43,662 nucleotides of DNA from UMGS172 sp045587185 (lineage in GTDB: Bacteria > Bacillota > Clostridia > Oscillospirales > Acutalibacteraceae), in contig JAZNBS010000045.1 in assembly GCA_045587185.1 (NCBI GenBank), positions 1 through 43,662 on the forward strand, read 5' to 3'. Positions within the stretch are counted from its first letter, which is position 1. Each line of letters starts with the position of its first letter. This document shows, piece after piece, positions 8,159 to 15,857 of the stretch. The notes under the pieces were generated by a model that was not told the DNA's origin, searched no databases, and was given only the letters and a program-made list of their open reading frames with translations. A program made the translations under genes and the position numbers.

Positions 8159-8856
8159 TTATGCCCTCCGTTCATAAGCGCATCACCAAATCCCGATGAC
8201 AGATATTCTGCCGTTGTGCCAAAAAAATAGGCATCGGAATTCAAATGAAGTATATTGGTTGCGTTTTGGACGGCATTTTTCACATCGTGAGTTATCATAA
8301 TAACCGTCATACCGTTACGGTTCAAACGTTTTATTACACTATACATCTCGTTTGCGGCCGCAGGGTCAAGTCCGTTGACGGGCTCATCAAGCAAAAGCAT
8401 ATTTTCGGTGGCGCACAAAGCACGTGCCAACAGCACTCTCTGTTGCTGGCCACCCGAAAGTTCACGGAACGGACGGTCACAAAGGTAGTCAACACCCAAA
8501 AGTTCAAGATTTTTAACCGCCGTCTGTTTCATTGATTTTGAATATATTGGGAACAAAGACTTGCCTGCAAAGGCCGCCATAACGACCTCTTTGACCGATG
8601 CAGGGAAATCACTCTGTGCGGTTTCATGCTGAGGAAGATATCCTATCATTCCTACTTTTAGTCGATCGCCAAATCCGATTTCACCCGACTGGGGGCGGAT
8701 AAGGCCCAATATACTTTTAATCAATGTACTTTTACCGCTGCCATTCTCACCTACAACGCAGAGATACTCTCCCTTATTCACCTCAAAGGAGAGTCCTTTA
8801 ACCACCGCTTTGCCTTCATATGCAAGGGTCAAGTTTTTTACAGTTAATTGGCTCAT
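8155..8856 (-). CDS. znuC: Metal ABC transporter ATP-binding protein (ZnuC-like)
   Basis: This ATPase of 233 aa energises the metal importer. Visible motifs are Walker A GENGSGKST (about 37-45), the Q-loop region GYLPQ, the signature LSGGQQQR, Walker B LLLDEP and the switch histidine in ITHD. Its start overlaps the end of the binding-protein gene by 4 bases, and its stop overlaps the permease start, so the three genes are tightly coupled. It acts on the cytoplasmic face of the membrane. Confidence 0.92.
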   Translation of the reverse strand: MSQLTVKNLTLAYEGKAVVKGLSFEVNKGEYLCVVGENGSGKSTLIKSILGLIRPQSGEIGFGDRLKVGMIGYLPQHETAQSDFPASVKEVVMAAFAGKSLFPIYSKSMKQTAVKNLELLGVDYLCDRPFRELSGGQQQRVLLARALCATENMLLLDEPVNGLDPAAANEMYSVIKRLNRNGMTVIMITHDVKNAVQNATNILHLNSDAYFFGTTAEYLSSGFGDALMNGGHK

Positions 8857-9821
8857 TTCAAAGCCTCCGCAATTTTTGCAATATTTTCACGCATGACCGT
8901 AAGATAGGTCACTCCGCTTAAAATTTCATCTTTTGAAAATGTATGGCACGAATGCAACAGTTCTGCTCTTCCCTTAACCGTTTTAGCAATGCTCTCAGCA
9001 AATACGGGATTGGAATTTTCCATATAAAATATCACCTTGGCATCCGATTCCATCGCGTTTTTGGTTAAAGAGGTCATCTGTGCCACACTTGGATCAACAC
9101 CTGACGAGCATCCCGAAAACGCCGCATCAAATTCAATGCCGTAATCGGCGCAAAGATATCTGAACGGGAAACGGTCGCCGAATATCAGTTTGTTTTTAGA
9201 ACCGTTCTCGCAGGCGGTCATCAGTTCACTGTCTAGTTTTTGCAACTCGGCAATATATTGCTGACTGTTGCTCTTATAATACTCACCGTTTTCAGGGTCA
9301 AGTCGGCAAAGTTCATCAGTTATTGCCAAAACAACAACAATAACCCTTCTGGGTGAGGTCCACACGTGTTCGTCATAGGCAGTGTGCCCGTCATGACTGT
9401 GGTTTTTGTCGTTCCCGTGGTCGTGGATGTGTTCCATACTGTCAGACGATATCTCTTCCAATGTCTCGACCGTATCGGTCATAGCAATCCAAGATGCATC
9501 CCCCTTAACGGTATTTTTGAGTTCACTTATCCAATCAAGGTCTGACTCACCGCCAACATATATAACGAGGTCGGCTTGAGCAACTGTTTTAAGCTCGGCC
9601 ACCGTCAGATTTTCAAGTTGAAAATCGTGACTTTCGGTACCAAGGGGTACCAACATCTTTATATCTGCTCTGTCCTTTGCAATGTTCCGAACGAAATCGT
9701 ACTGCGGAAACACCGTACAAACCACTGAAAGTTTTGTGTTATCTTGAGTTTTTCTTTCGCAACCGGTGAACATCACCGCAATTATAACCAAGAGCAAAAT
9801 TATATTCACTAATCTTTTCAT
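8853..9821 (-). CDS. znuA: Zinc/manganese-binding lipoprotein (ZnuA/TroA family)
   Basis: The product has 322 aa. The N-terminus is a lipoprotein signal with lipobox FTGC (Cys about residue 21), so it is anchored outside the membrane and delivers metal to the permease. The family's metal ligands are visible: a His in GTESHDF, a His in DEHVWTSP, and acidic residues near the end. Between the first two lies a loop rich in His and Asp (about residues 133-155), typical of zinc-specific members such as ZnuA and AdcA. The upstream Fur-family gene ends 12 bp before it, which fits a metal-regulated operon. Substrate choice is inferred. Confidence 0.9.
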   Translation of the reverse strand: MKRLVNIILLLVIIAVMFTGCERKTQDNTKLSVVCTVFPQYDFVRNIAKDRADIKMLVPLGTESHDFQLENLTVAELKTVAQADLVIYVGGESDLDWISELKNTVKGDASWIAMTDTVETLEEISSDSMEHIHDHGNDKNHSHDGHTAYDEHVWTSPRRVIVVVLAITDELCRLDPENGEYYKSNSQQYIAELQKLDSELMTACENGSKNKLIFGDRFPFRYLCADYGIEFDAAFSGCSSGVDPSVAQMTSLTKNAMESDAKVIFYMENSNPVFAESIAKTVKGRAELLHSCHTFSKDEILSGVTYLTVMRENIAKIAEALK

Positions 9822-9833
9822 CTATCCACCGTA

Positions 9834-10238
9834 TCAGGCTTTGGACTGGCAAGCGGTACACTCACCGTACAACACCGCTTTGCCAAACCCTAATTTAAAA
9901 TTGTGCTCAGACTCTATGTGCTCGCTGACCTCCTTGAGATGAGGGCATTCCATATGGATAAGCCGACCGCATTTGACACATTTCAGATGATAATGACTGT
10001 CGCAGTCATCGTGTATGTCGGCATACTGATAAACAAACTGAGGACTATCAGGCGTTTCAAACCTACGGATGACCCCCTGTTCAAGCAGATTGGATATCTG
10101 TCGGTAAACAGTGCTCTTTCCCGCTCCGTTTTTGCATACGGCATCGGTAACCTCGGCCACCGAGAAATGACGGTCGCAATGCTCACGGAAAAAGTCAAGC
10201 ACTATCCTTTTCTGTCCGGTTTTATATTGTTTCTTCAT
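9834..10238 (-). CDS. Fur-family metal-dependent repressor, Zur-like
   Basis: This regulator has 134 aa. The N-terminal winged helix contains AGKSTVYRQISNLLEQGVI, followed by a dimerisation domain with the structural zinc site C87-x2-C90 and C127-x2-C130, and a His-rich stretch (DSHYHLKC) for the sensory metal. It is the first gene of the operon with znuA, znuC and znuB, so it likely represses its own operon when metal is plentiful. Two identical palindromes flank its promoter. Zur is favoured by context, but Fur, Mur or PerR function cannot be ruled out from sequence. Confidence 0.88.
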   Translation of the reverse strand: MKKQYKTGQKRIVLDFFREHCDRHFSVAEVTDAVCKNGAGKSTVYRQISNLLEQGVIRRFETPDSPQFVYQYADIHDDCDSHYHLKCVKCGRLIHMECPHLKEVSEHIESEHNFKLGFGKAVLYGECTACQSKA

Positions 10239-10259
10239 AACAAAACCTCAAAACAAAAA

Positions 10260-10334
10260 TTGAGAACAATTCTCACTTTACACAGTATATCATCATTTCA
10301 CGAAAAGTCAAGGAATTTGAGAACAATTCTCAAA
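10260..10334 (-). promoter_or_regulatory. Promoter of fur-znuACB with two identical palindromic operators
   Basis: On the - strand TTGACT (10306-10311) and TATACT (10284-10289) are 16 bp apart. The palindrome TTGAGAACAATTCTCA occurs at 10260-10275 and, in the extended perfect form with 8-bp arms (TTTGAGAA and TTCTCAAA around CAA), at 10316-10334. Box centres are 57 bp apart. One box lies just upstream of the -35 and the other just downstream of the -10. The size and 7-1-7-like symmetry suit a Fur-family site. Binding by the adjacent regulator is inferred. Confidence 0.75.
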
Positions 10335-10352
10335 ATTTAAATAAAAAAGAAA

Positions 10353-10384
10353 AAATCCCTAAGACCGAGAAGTCTCAGGGATTT
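10353..10384 (-). terminator. Terminator of the small XRE-like gene
   Basis: AAATCCCTAAGAC (10353-10365) pairs with GTCTCAGGGATTT (10372-10384) with a single mismatch. On the - strand it is followed by TTTTTTCTTTTTT. Confidence 0.85.
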
Positions 10385-10400
10385 GTCCTTAATCAGATGT

Positions 10401-10682
10401 TTAAAGGGTCTTGAGCCAACGACTTTTGTCTGCAAAGTACCAAGCGTCAGTCTCGGGGTCGAAAGCGTTAGACATCTCAAGCATGACGCACATAGCGAGA
10501 TAGGTATCCCATCCCATAGGCGCGCAACGACGCTCAATGTCAGAAATTTTCTGGCGGCTTTTGCCAACCATACTGCCAAGGTCATCCTGAGAAAGGCGAA
10601 CCTTTTTCCTGATTATAGGCAGTCTCTCGACCAGATTACTGATTAATTGCTGTCTTTCCATGCTAATCACAAACTCAGGCAT
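10401..10682 (-). CDS. Small XRE-like helix-turn-helix regulator
   Basis: This protein of about 93 aa has a helix-turn-helix: LSQDDLGSMVGKSRQKISDIERR resembles the XRE/Cro recognition helices, with a short C-terminal part of unknown fold. The start is uncertain. A GTG at 10697 and ATGs at 10682 and about 10661 are in frame, and no strong ribosome site decides; the ATG at 10682 has a weak GCGGTGAT upstream. It has its own promoter and terminator, so it is monocistronic. Targets are unknown. Similar stand-alone HTH proteins are common in gut Clostridia. Confidence 0.75.
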   Translation of the reverse strand: MPEFVISMERQQLISNLVERLPIIRKKVRLSQDDLGSMVGKSRQKISDIERRCAPMGWDTYLAMCVMLEMSNAFDPETDAWYFADKSRWLKTL

Positions 10683-10697
10683 ATCATCACCGCTCAC

Positions 10698-10989
10698 TTA
10701 ATTTTATTGCACTTTAATTATATTACGCTTTTGTAATAAAATCAATTGTTTTTCACTGACGCACGGAAATTTTGTCGAAATGCCCAATACTCCCCTCGTG
10801 TTTTTGACTGTTTGGCACAACAAACCGCCGTCACCTGTCGCTTAATATTTAACCACTTTTTGACAGCCTTTTGATGACTTTTCACAAAAAGTATTATTTA
10901 GTCGAAAAAGCTTGATTTTATGCGGTTTTTCTGATATCGTGTAAGACGTTTTTTGGTTAAATATTACATTTCGCATAAGAACGGGTAAT
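10698..10989. other. Gene-free stretch with a 13-bp inverted repeat
   Basis: Apart from the XRE promoter, no reading frame with a ribosome site is seen between the XRE-like gene and the clpX terminator. TAATATTTAACCA (10843-10855) and its exact reverse complement TGGTTAAATATTA (10954-10966) lie about 98 bp apart. I recognise no known RNA family here. Confidence 0.4.
10717..10745 (-). promoter_or_regulatory. Promoter of the XRE-like gene
   Basis: TTGATT (10740-10745 on the - strand) and TATAAT (10717-10722) are separated by 17 bp. The predicted start of transcription is only about 15-25 bases before the possible start codons. Confidence 0.65.
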
Positions 10990-11023
10990 AAAAAAACAAC
11001 AGTGTTTCCACTGTTGTTTTTTT
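10990..11023 (-). terminator. Terminator after clpX
   Basis: A perfect 15-bp stem (10990-11004 with 11009-11023, inner part CAACAGTG/CACTGTTG) with loop TTTC and A/T runs on both sides. It lies 7 bp after the clpX stop. Confidence 0.9.
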
Positions 11024-11030
11024 ACTACAT

Positions 11031-12335
11031 TTAAGCCACAGGAGTATCAATATCGGTCTTTTCCCTTGAAGTTTCAAGACTGTTTTTGTTTTCCACCCGT
11101 GGACTGTTTTTACCCTCTGCACACTCTTTTGTGATAATAATTTTACTAATTGTTTTGTCAGAAGGTGCTGTATACATAACGTCGCGCAAAATGTTTTCTA
11201 TAATAGAGCGCAAACCTCTTGCTCCCGTTTTACGCTCAACCGTCTCCTTAGCGATGTGCTTCAAAGCATCGTCTTCAAAGACAAGTTCAATATTATCCAT
11301 TTTGAAAAGTTCAACATACTGCTTGATGACCGAGTTCTTAGGCTCAACCATAATCTTGTAGAGAGTTTCCTCATCCATTGCATCAAGTGAAGCAATAACA
11401 GGCAGACGGCCTACAAGTTCGGGAATAAGTCCAAACTTCACAAGGTCATGGTGGATAACCTTTCTTGATGTTATCTCTGACTCCATCTGTTGTTTGGATT
11501 TAACCTCTGCGCCGAAGCCCAAACCGCTTTCGCCCATACGTTTGCCGACAATTTTTTCAATACCGTCAAAAGCACCTGCGCATATAAACAGAATGTTAGT
11601 GGTGTTTATTTGTATAAACTCCTGCTGAGGGTGTTTTCTGCCACCTTGGGGGGGGACGTTGGACACAGTACCTTCAAGAATCTTCAAGAGTGCCTGTTGA
11701 ACGCCCTCACCGCTAACATCACGGGTTATCGAAACATTCTCAGACTTGCGGGCAATCTTGTCAATCTCATCAACATAGATTATGCCTCTCTCAGCCTTTT
11801 CAACATCAAAATCGGCCGCTTGGATAAGCCTTAACAGAATGTTCTCAACATCCTCACCCACATAACCCGCCTCGGTCAAAGTGGTTGCATCCGCAATGGC
11901 AATGGGAACATCCAGAAACCTTGCAAGAGTCTGCGCAAGTAAAGTCTTGCCGACGCCGGTAGGACCCAACATCAGCACATTACTCTTTGCAAGTTCAACC
12001 TCACTCTTTTCAGCACAAAAAATACGCTTATAGTGATTATATACCGCCACCGCCAATGTTTTCTTGGCATCGTCCTGCCCAATAACGTACTCATCAAGAT
12101 GGGCCTTTATTTCTGCAGGCGTCGGAAGTTTAAAATCCTCTTTTTTTACCTCATTTTTCTTGCGGCCGGACGAAGGTTTAGGTCCAAGATCGTTTTCAAG
12201 TAAAAGTGAATGACACACCTCAATACACTCATCGCAGATAAACACTCCGTTTCCTGCAATAAGGTGGTCAACCTCGCTTTCGTTACGTCCGCAAAATGAG
12301 CAGACGGGATGATTTCGGTTATTATTGTTTGGCAT
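11031..12335 (-). CDS. clpX: ATP-dependent Clp protease ATPase subunit ClpX
   Basis: This AAA+ unfoldase of 434 aa feeds tagged proteins into ClpP. The N-terminal zinc-binding domain has C12, C15, C34 and C37. Walker A GPTGVGKT is at 124-131, the pore loop is GYVGED, Walker B is IIYVDEID, the RKH loop is GRKHPQQ, and sensor 2 is GARGLRS. LGFGA is the ClpP-docking loop, with Leu where the better-known form has Ile. The C-terminal tail of about 25 residues beyond the ATPase is polar. It follows clpP by 58 bp in the same direction. Confidence 0.97.
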   Translation of the reverse strand: MPNNNNRNHPVCSFCGRNESEVDHLIAGNGVFICDECIEVCHSLLLENDLGPKPSSGRKKNEVKKEDFKLPTPAEIKAHLDEYVIGQDDAKKTLAVAVYNHYKRIFCAEKSEVELAKSNVLMLGPTGVGKTLLAQTLARFLDVPIAIADATTLTEAGYVGEDVENILLRLIQAADFDVEKAERGIIYVDEIDKIARKSENVSITRDVSGEGVQQALLKILEGTVSNVPPQGGRKHPQQEFIQINTTNILFICAGAFDGIEKIVGKRMGESGLGFGAEVKSKQQMESEITSRKVIHHDLVKFGLIPELVGRLPVIASLDAMDEETLYKIMVEPKNSVIKQYVELFKMDNIELVFEDDALKHIAKETVERKTGARGLRSIIENILRDVMYTAPSDKTISKIIITKECAEGKNSPRVENKNSLETSREKTDIDTPVA

Positions 12336-12393
12336 TATTTACTCCAGATTAAATCAACCCTAATAAGGATGATTCAAGTTTAAATATTTCAGA

Positions 12394-12975
12394 TTATCTT
12401 TTTTCGAGAACCTTATCAATAAGGCCGTACTCCATCGCCTCTTTGGCTGACATAAAGTTGTCACGCTCGGTGTCAATACGGATAGTCTCAATAGGCTTTC
12501 CGGTATTTTCTGCAAGAATTCTGTTCAACTTCTCGCGAGTCTGTTCAATGTGCTTGGCGTGGATGATGATATCGCTTGCCTGACCCTCTGCGGCGCCCAA
12601 AGGCTGATGAATCATAATTTCACTGTTAGGTAGTGCAAGACGTTTGCCCTTGGCACCTGCCGAAAGCAAAAACGCGCCCATCGATGCGGCCATACCAATA
12701 CAAATGGTGCTGACATCGCACTTAATGTAGTTCATTGTGTCATAAATAGCCATACCTGCCGAAACGCTTCCGCCTGGGCTGTTGATGTAAAATGAAATAT
12801 CCTTATCAGGGTCTTTACCCTCAAGGTACAGCATCTGTGCGATAACGAGACTTGCAGTGGTGTCATTGACCTGATCGCAAAGCATAATAATGCGGTCGTT
12901 CAAAAGACGCGAATAGATGTCATAAGAACGCTCACCTGCGCCTGTCTGTTCAACTACCATTGGTACTAAACTCAT
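12394..12975 (-). CDS. clpP: ATP-dependent Clp protease proteolytic subunit ClpP
   Basis: This serine peptidase has 193 aa, the usual length, with the complete triad S98 (AASMGAF), H123 (MIHQP) and D172 (DTERDNF). It forms tetradecameric chambers that degrade substrates unfolded by ClpX. A GGAGA site precedes the ATG. It sits between tig and clpX, the common tig-clpP-clpX order, so folding and degradation of new proteins are linked in one locus. No CtsR box is evident. Confidence 0.97.
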   Translation of the reverse strand: MSLVPMVVEQTGAGERSYDIYSRLLNDRIIMLCDQVNDTTASLVIAQMLYLEGKDPDKDISFYINSPGGSVSAGMAIYDTMNYIKCDVSTICIGMAASMGAFLLSAGAKGKRLALPNSEIMIHQPLGAAEGQASDIIIHAKHIEQTREKLNRILAENTGKPIETIRIDTERDNFMSAKEAMEYGLIDKVLEKR

Positions 12976-13189
12976 AAAAATTCTCCATTTCCACCGCCTG
13001 AATGTTTAAATGCACCGTCCGGCGGTAAGGGACGGCCAGCATATTTCCGCAATCGATAAACGCTCTGATCTAAATACACAAAGCGGCAGAACTCTGTGAA
13101 TTCCGCCGCCGATGCGTTCATAAACTTGGCGGCATAACCACAGGAAATAGTATGCAACCGTTTTTTGTAATATAAACAGTACCGAAAAA

Positions 13190-14695
13190 TTATTCTTCGG
13201 TCTTTGCTGCCTTCTTGGTAGTGGTCTTCTTGGCTGCAGGTTTCTTGGCAGGAGCCTTCTCACCGTCTGTTGCCTTTTTGGCAGTTGTTTTCTTAGCGGC
13301 CGGCTTCTTGGCAGGAGCCTTCTCGCCGTCCTCTGCCTTCTTGGTAGCGGTCTTCTTGGCCGCAGGCTTCTTGGCAGACTTCTTTTCCTCGGTCTTTTCG
13401 GTCTTCTTGTCTACCTCGGTGATGACTGCGGCAGCCTTGATAACGTCCATAGCCTTCTGAACTGCGAGATCCTTCTTAAGATCCTCAACAGGAACCATTG
13501 ACTTAACCTTATCAACCTCAATATTGTAATCCTTAGCCATCTTTTCAAACTCAGCGTTGAGGTCTTCTTCGGTGATTTCAATCTTCTCAAGTTCGGCAAC
13601 CTTCTCAAGTGCAAGACGAATCTTAACCTGAGCCTCTGCCTGAGGTTTAAAGGTATCCTTGAACTGGTCGATGCTGCCACCGGTATATTTCAAATAGGTT
13701 GAGAGGTCCATTCCCTGAGCCTGAAGTCTGTAAGCAAACTCCTCAACGCTCTGTTTTGCGCGGTTCTCAATCATAGCGGCAGGAATATCAGCCTTCACAA
13801 GTTCAATAAGTTGTTCAACAATCTGATTTTCAACATCAGCATCCGACTGTTTCTCTTTGCGCTCGGTTGCCTTTGCCTTGAGGTCTGCCTTGTACTCAGC
13901 AAGAGTATCAAACTCACTCACGTCCTTAGCGAACTCGTCATCAATAGCGGGCATTTCCTTAACCTTGATTTCGTGAAGTTTGACCTTGAAGGTAGCAGCC
14001 TTGCCCTTAAGATCCTCAGAGTGATACTCCTCGGGGAAGGTTACATTAACATCAAATTCTTCACCTGTGTTGTGGCCGGCAACCTGCTCCTCAAAACCGG
14101 GAATAAAGGTACCTGAACCAAGTGCAAGAGAGTAGGATTCGCCCTTACCACCGTCAAATGCCACACCGTCAACAAAGCCTTCATAGTCAATAACTGCGGT
14201 ATCACCCATAGCGGCTGCACGATCTTCAACGGTAACCATTCTGGAGTTGCGGTCGGCAACTGCATTGACCTCTGCGTCAATCTCTTCATCTGTAACTACA
14301 ACCTTGACCTTCTCGGCCTTGAGACCCTTGTAACCGTCAATCTCAACTTCGGGTTTAACGGTGATAACAACCTTGAACTCTACACCATCTGCCTTAGAGA
14401 TTGAAACAAGATCAAAATCAATCTTGTCATCAACAAACTCTAACTTTGACTCTGCAATAGCAGACTCAACAGCCTCAGGGTAGATTATGTTGAGAGCGTC
14501 CTCAAAAAAGACTGACTCGCCATAGTATTTCTCGATAAGACCCATAGGAGCCTTGCCCTTTCTGAATCCGGGCACATTGATTTTTTTACCGTTTTCTGCA
14601 TATGCCTGCTTGATAGCCTCTCCGAACTTCTCAGCGTCTACCTTAATTACAAGTTCATAACGGTTGGTTTCTTTTTTACTGAATTCCTTAAGCAT
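13190..14695 (-). CDS. tig: Trigger factor with a lysine/alanine-rich H1-like C-terminal tail
   Basis: This is a ribosome-associated chaperone and peptidyl-prolyl isomerase. The product is 501 aa against about 430 for the family. Residues 1-426 are a complete trigger factor: ribosome-binding domain with GFRKGKAP (about 44-51), FKBP-like domain (about 150-245) and C-terminal chaperone domain. The last 75 residues are extra: repeats of PAKKPAAKK and TTKKA alternating with a DGEKA spacer, like histone H1 or bacterial AlgP tails. They are encoded by a 63-bp tandem repeat. The tail is in frame and ends with a normal stop. It may bind nucleic acid or the ribosome; this is inference. GGAGGT precedes the ATG. 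Confidence 0.95.
   Translation of the reverse strand: MLKEFSKKETNRYELVIKVDAEKFGEAIKQAYAENGKKINVPGFRKGKAPMGLIEKYYGESVFFEDALNIIYPEAVESAIAESKLEFVDDKIDFDLVSISKADGVEFKVVITVKPEVEIDGYKGLKAEKVKVVVTDEEIDAEVNAVADRNSRMVTVEDRAAAMGDTAVIDYEGFVDGVAFDGGKGESYSLALGSGTFIPGFEEQVAGHNTGEEFDVNVTFPEEYHSEDLKGKAATFKVKLHEIKVKEMPAIDDEFAKDVSEFDTLAEYKADLKAKATERKEKQSDADVENQIVEQLIELVKADIPAAMIENRAKQSVEEFAYRLQAQGMDLSTYLKYTGGSIDQFKDTFKPQAEAQVKIRLALEKVAELEKIEITEEDLNAEFEKMAKDYNIEVDKVKSMVPVEDLKKDLAVQKAMDVIKAAAVITEVDKKTEKTEEKKSAKKPAAKKTATKKAEDGEKAPAKKPAAKKTTAKKATDGEKAPAKKPAAKKTTTKKAAKTEE
13221..13380 (-). repeat. 63-bp tandem repeat encoding the trigger factor tail
   Basis: Two full units (about 13230-13292 and 13293-13355) and a partial third (from 13356) can be aligned. 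Each encodes 21 residues of the type DGEKAPAKKPAAKK plus TT-K-KA. Differences are mostly at third codon positions, so the protein sequence appears conserved by selection after duplication. Confidence 0.85.
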
Positions 14696-14724
14696 TTTAA
14701 GACCTCCACAAAAATTCTCAAACT

Positions 14725-14730
14725 ACTATA
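14725..14730 (-). promoter_or_regulatory. Possible -10 element of the tig promoter
   Basis: TATAGT on the - strand lies 30 bp before the tig ATG, inside an AT-rich stretch. No good -35 is visible 16-18 bp upstream, so the assignment is weak. Confidence 0.4.
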
Positions 14731-14862
14731 ACACATATTGAAAAATATTTCTATAGTTTTCTTAAAAATTTTTCCTCTTTTGCTAAATTTTATCAAAAAT
14801 ATATATTAAATGCTTTTTTTAGTTGACAATTTATTGACATTGACAATAATCTCGAGCCAAAA

Positions 14863-15546
14863 TCACAAAATAATTTCATATGGAGTAAAATCGATACAAT
14901 CACACGAAACAAGTTTAAAGTAAATCCCGTCAAACCGAGACACCGCTCGGTGAAATCCCGACCCGTGAATATGCCCGTGATAAACGGTTCTTATATCGTG
15001 CTTTTTCAAAACATCGAATATCTCACTGCAATGAGAGTCCTCATAAACAGGCGGATAATGAAGAAAAACAATCGGTTTTAATCCTAATTCCTCAGCGGCG
15101 GTGATGGATGCTTCAAGTCTCCCCGCCTCGCGCAAAATCACCTTTTTCCCAGATTCAGGCTTATCAAAAAACCAACCTCTGCTACCCGTTATACCAACAC
15201 CCTCAGCCTCAACGCAAGAGTTGAAAACGCATTTTATGGACTTGATGCCGTTTTCATCAAAAAATGTATTTATTTTGGTCATTGTACTCCACCAAAGGTC
15301 GTGGTTGCCTTTTATGAAAATTTTGGTTCCTGGCAAAGCATCAATAAACTTAAAATCAGCCAGCGTTTCCTCTAATTTTAAAGCCCACGAAATATCCCCT
15401 GGAATAACAACCGTATCAATATCTTTCACCACGCGTCTCCAGTTGGACTCAAGACGCTCAACATAGTTATTCCAACCGTAAAAAACATCCATCGGCTTAT
15501 CGGTTCCGAGTGACAGATGCAAATCGGATATTGTAAACAGTGACAT
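14863..15546 (-). CDS. Calcineurin-like metallophosphoesterase
   Basis: This 227-aa protein has the full set of metal-binding motifs of the family: SDLHLS near the start, GDISW, KGNHDLWW, and YHGHIHGSG near the end. These bind two metal ions and hydrolyse phosphoester bonds; the substrate is not apparent. A good AAGGAGG site precedes the ATG. It is transcribed away from the DUF1540 gene and towards tig. Related proteins are annotated only as Icc/YkuE-like phosphohydrolases, and I see nothing that narrows the role. Confidence 0.88.
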   Translation of the reverse strand: MSLFTISDLHLSLGTDKPMDVFYGWNNYVERLESNWRRVVKDIDTVVIPGDISWALKLEETLADFKFIDALPGTKIFIKGNHDLWWSTMTKINTFFDENGIKSIKCVFNSCVEAEGVGITGSRGWFFDKPESGKKVILREAGRLEASITAAEELGLKPIVFLHYPPVYEDSHCSEIFDVLKKHDIRTVYHGHIHGSGFHRAVSRFDGIYFKLVSCDCIDFTPYEIIL

Positions 15547-15641
15547 TTGCCACCCTCCTTTTGCGGATAATAAAAAAATTTTCGGTCACAATAATTATGT
15601 CCCAACTTTGGGCAAATCAATGATTTCAAGGAGAAAGTATT

Positions 15642-15806
15642 ATGAACGAGACACATGGTTGCAAAATCTCAGGTATTAAGTGCGAAGTCGAAAATTGCCG
15701 TTATCACACCAAAGATAACTGTTGTGATGCAGGTCATATTGAGGTTGTTCACCACAACGCACAGACTTCTTCCGAAACCGCTTGCGGCACCTTTGAAATG
15801 AAGTAA
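15642..15806 (+). CDS. DUF1540-type small cysteine-rich protein
   Basis: This is a 54-residue reading frame with a strong AAGGAG site 8 bases before the ATG and a terminator just after. The protein has cysteines in the contexts KCEVENCRYH, CCDAGHI and ETACGTFE, matching the pattern of DUF1540 (C-x4-C ... C ... I-x-V ... T-x-C-x-TF). Such proteins are common in spore-forming and other Clostridia; their role is unknown, with metal binding likely. It is the only + strand gene in this part, divergent from the phosphoesterase. Confidence 0.85.
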   Translation: MNETHGCKISGIKCEVENCRYHTKDNCCDAGHIEVVHHNAQTSSETACGTFEMK

Positions 15807-15825
15807 TACCGATTATTTGCAAAAC

Positions 15826-15856
15826 GAGGGCTGTCTTTGAGACAGTCCTCATTTTT
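15826..15856. terminator. Terminator between DUF1540 gene and thrC
   Basis: GAGGGCTGTCT (15826-15836) pairs with AGACAGTCCTC (15840-15850), with one G-U pair and a loop of 3, then ATTTTT on the + strand. It lies between convergent genes and may act both ways. Confidence 0.85.
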
Positions 15857-15857
15857 A

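Noticed and set aside
12972..13157. Open frame of 61 codons between tig and clpP with a GC-rich hairpin (GCGGCGGAA/TTCTGCCGC)
   Set aside because: No ribosome site at its start, it overlaps the clpP start, and the protein resembles nothing I know. The hairpin is not followed by T residues, so it is not called a terminator.
14823..14845. TTGACA repeats as a + strand promoter
   Set aside because: There is no + strand gene downstream, only the 3' end of a - strand gene.
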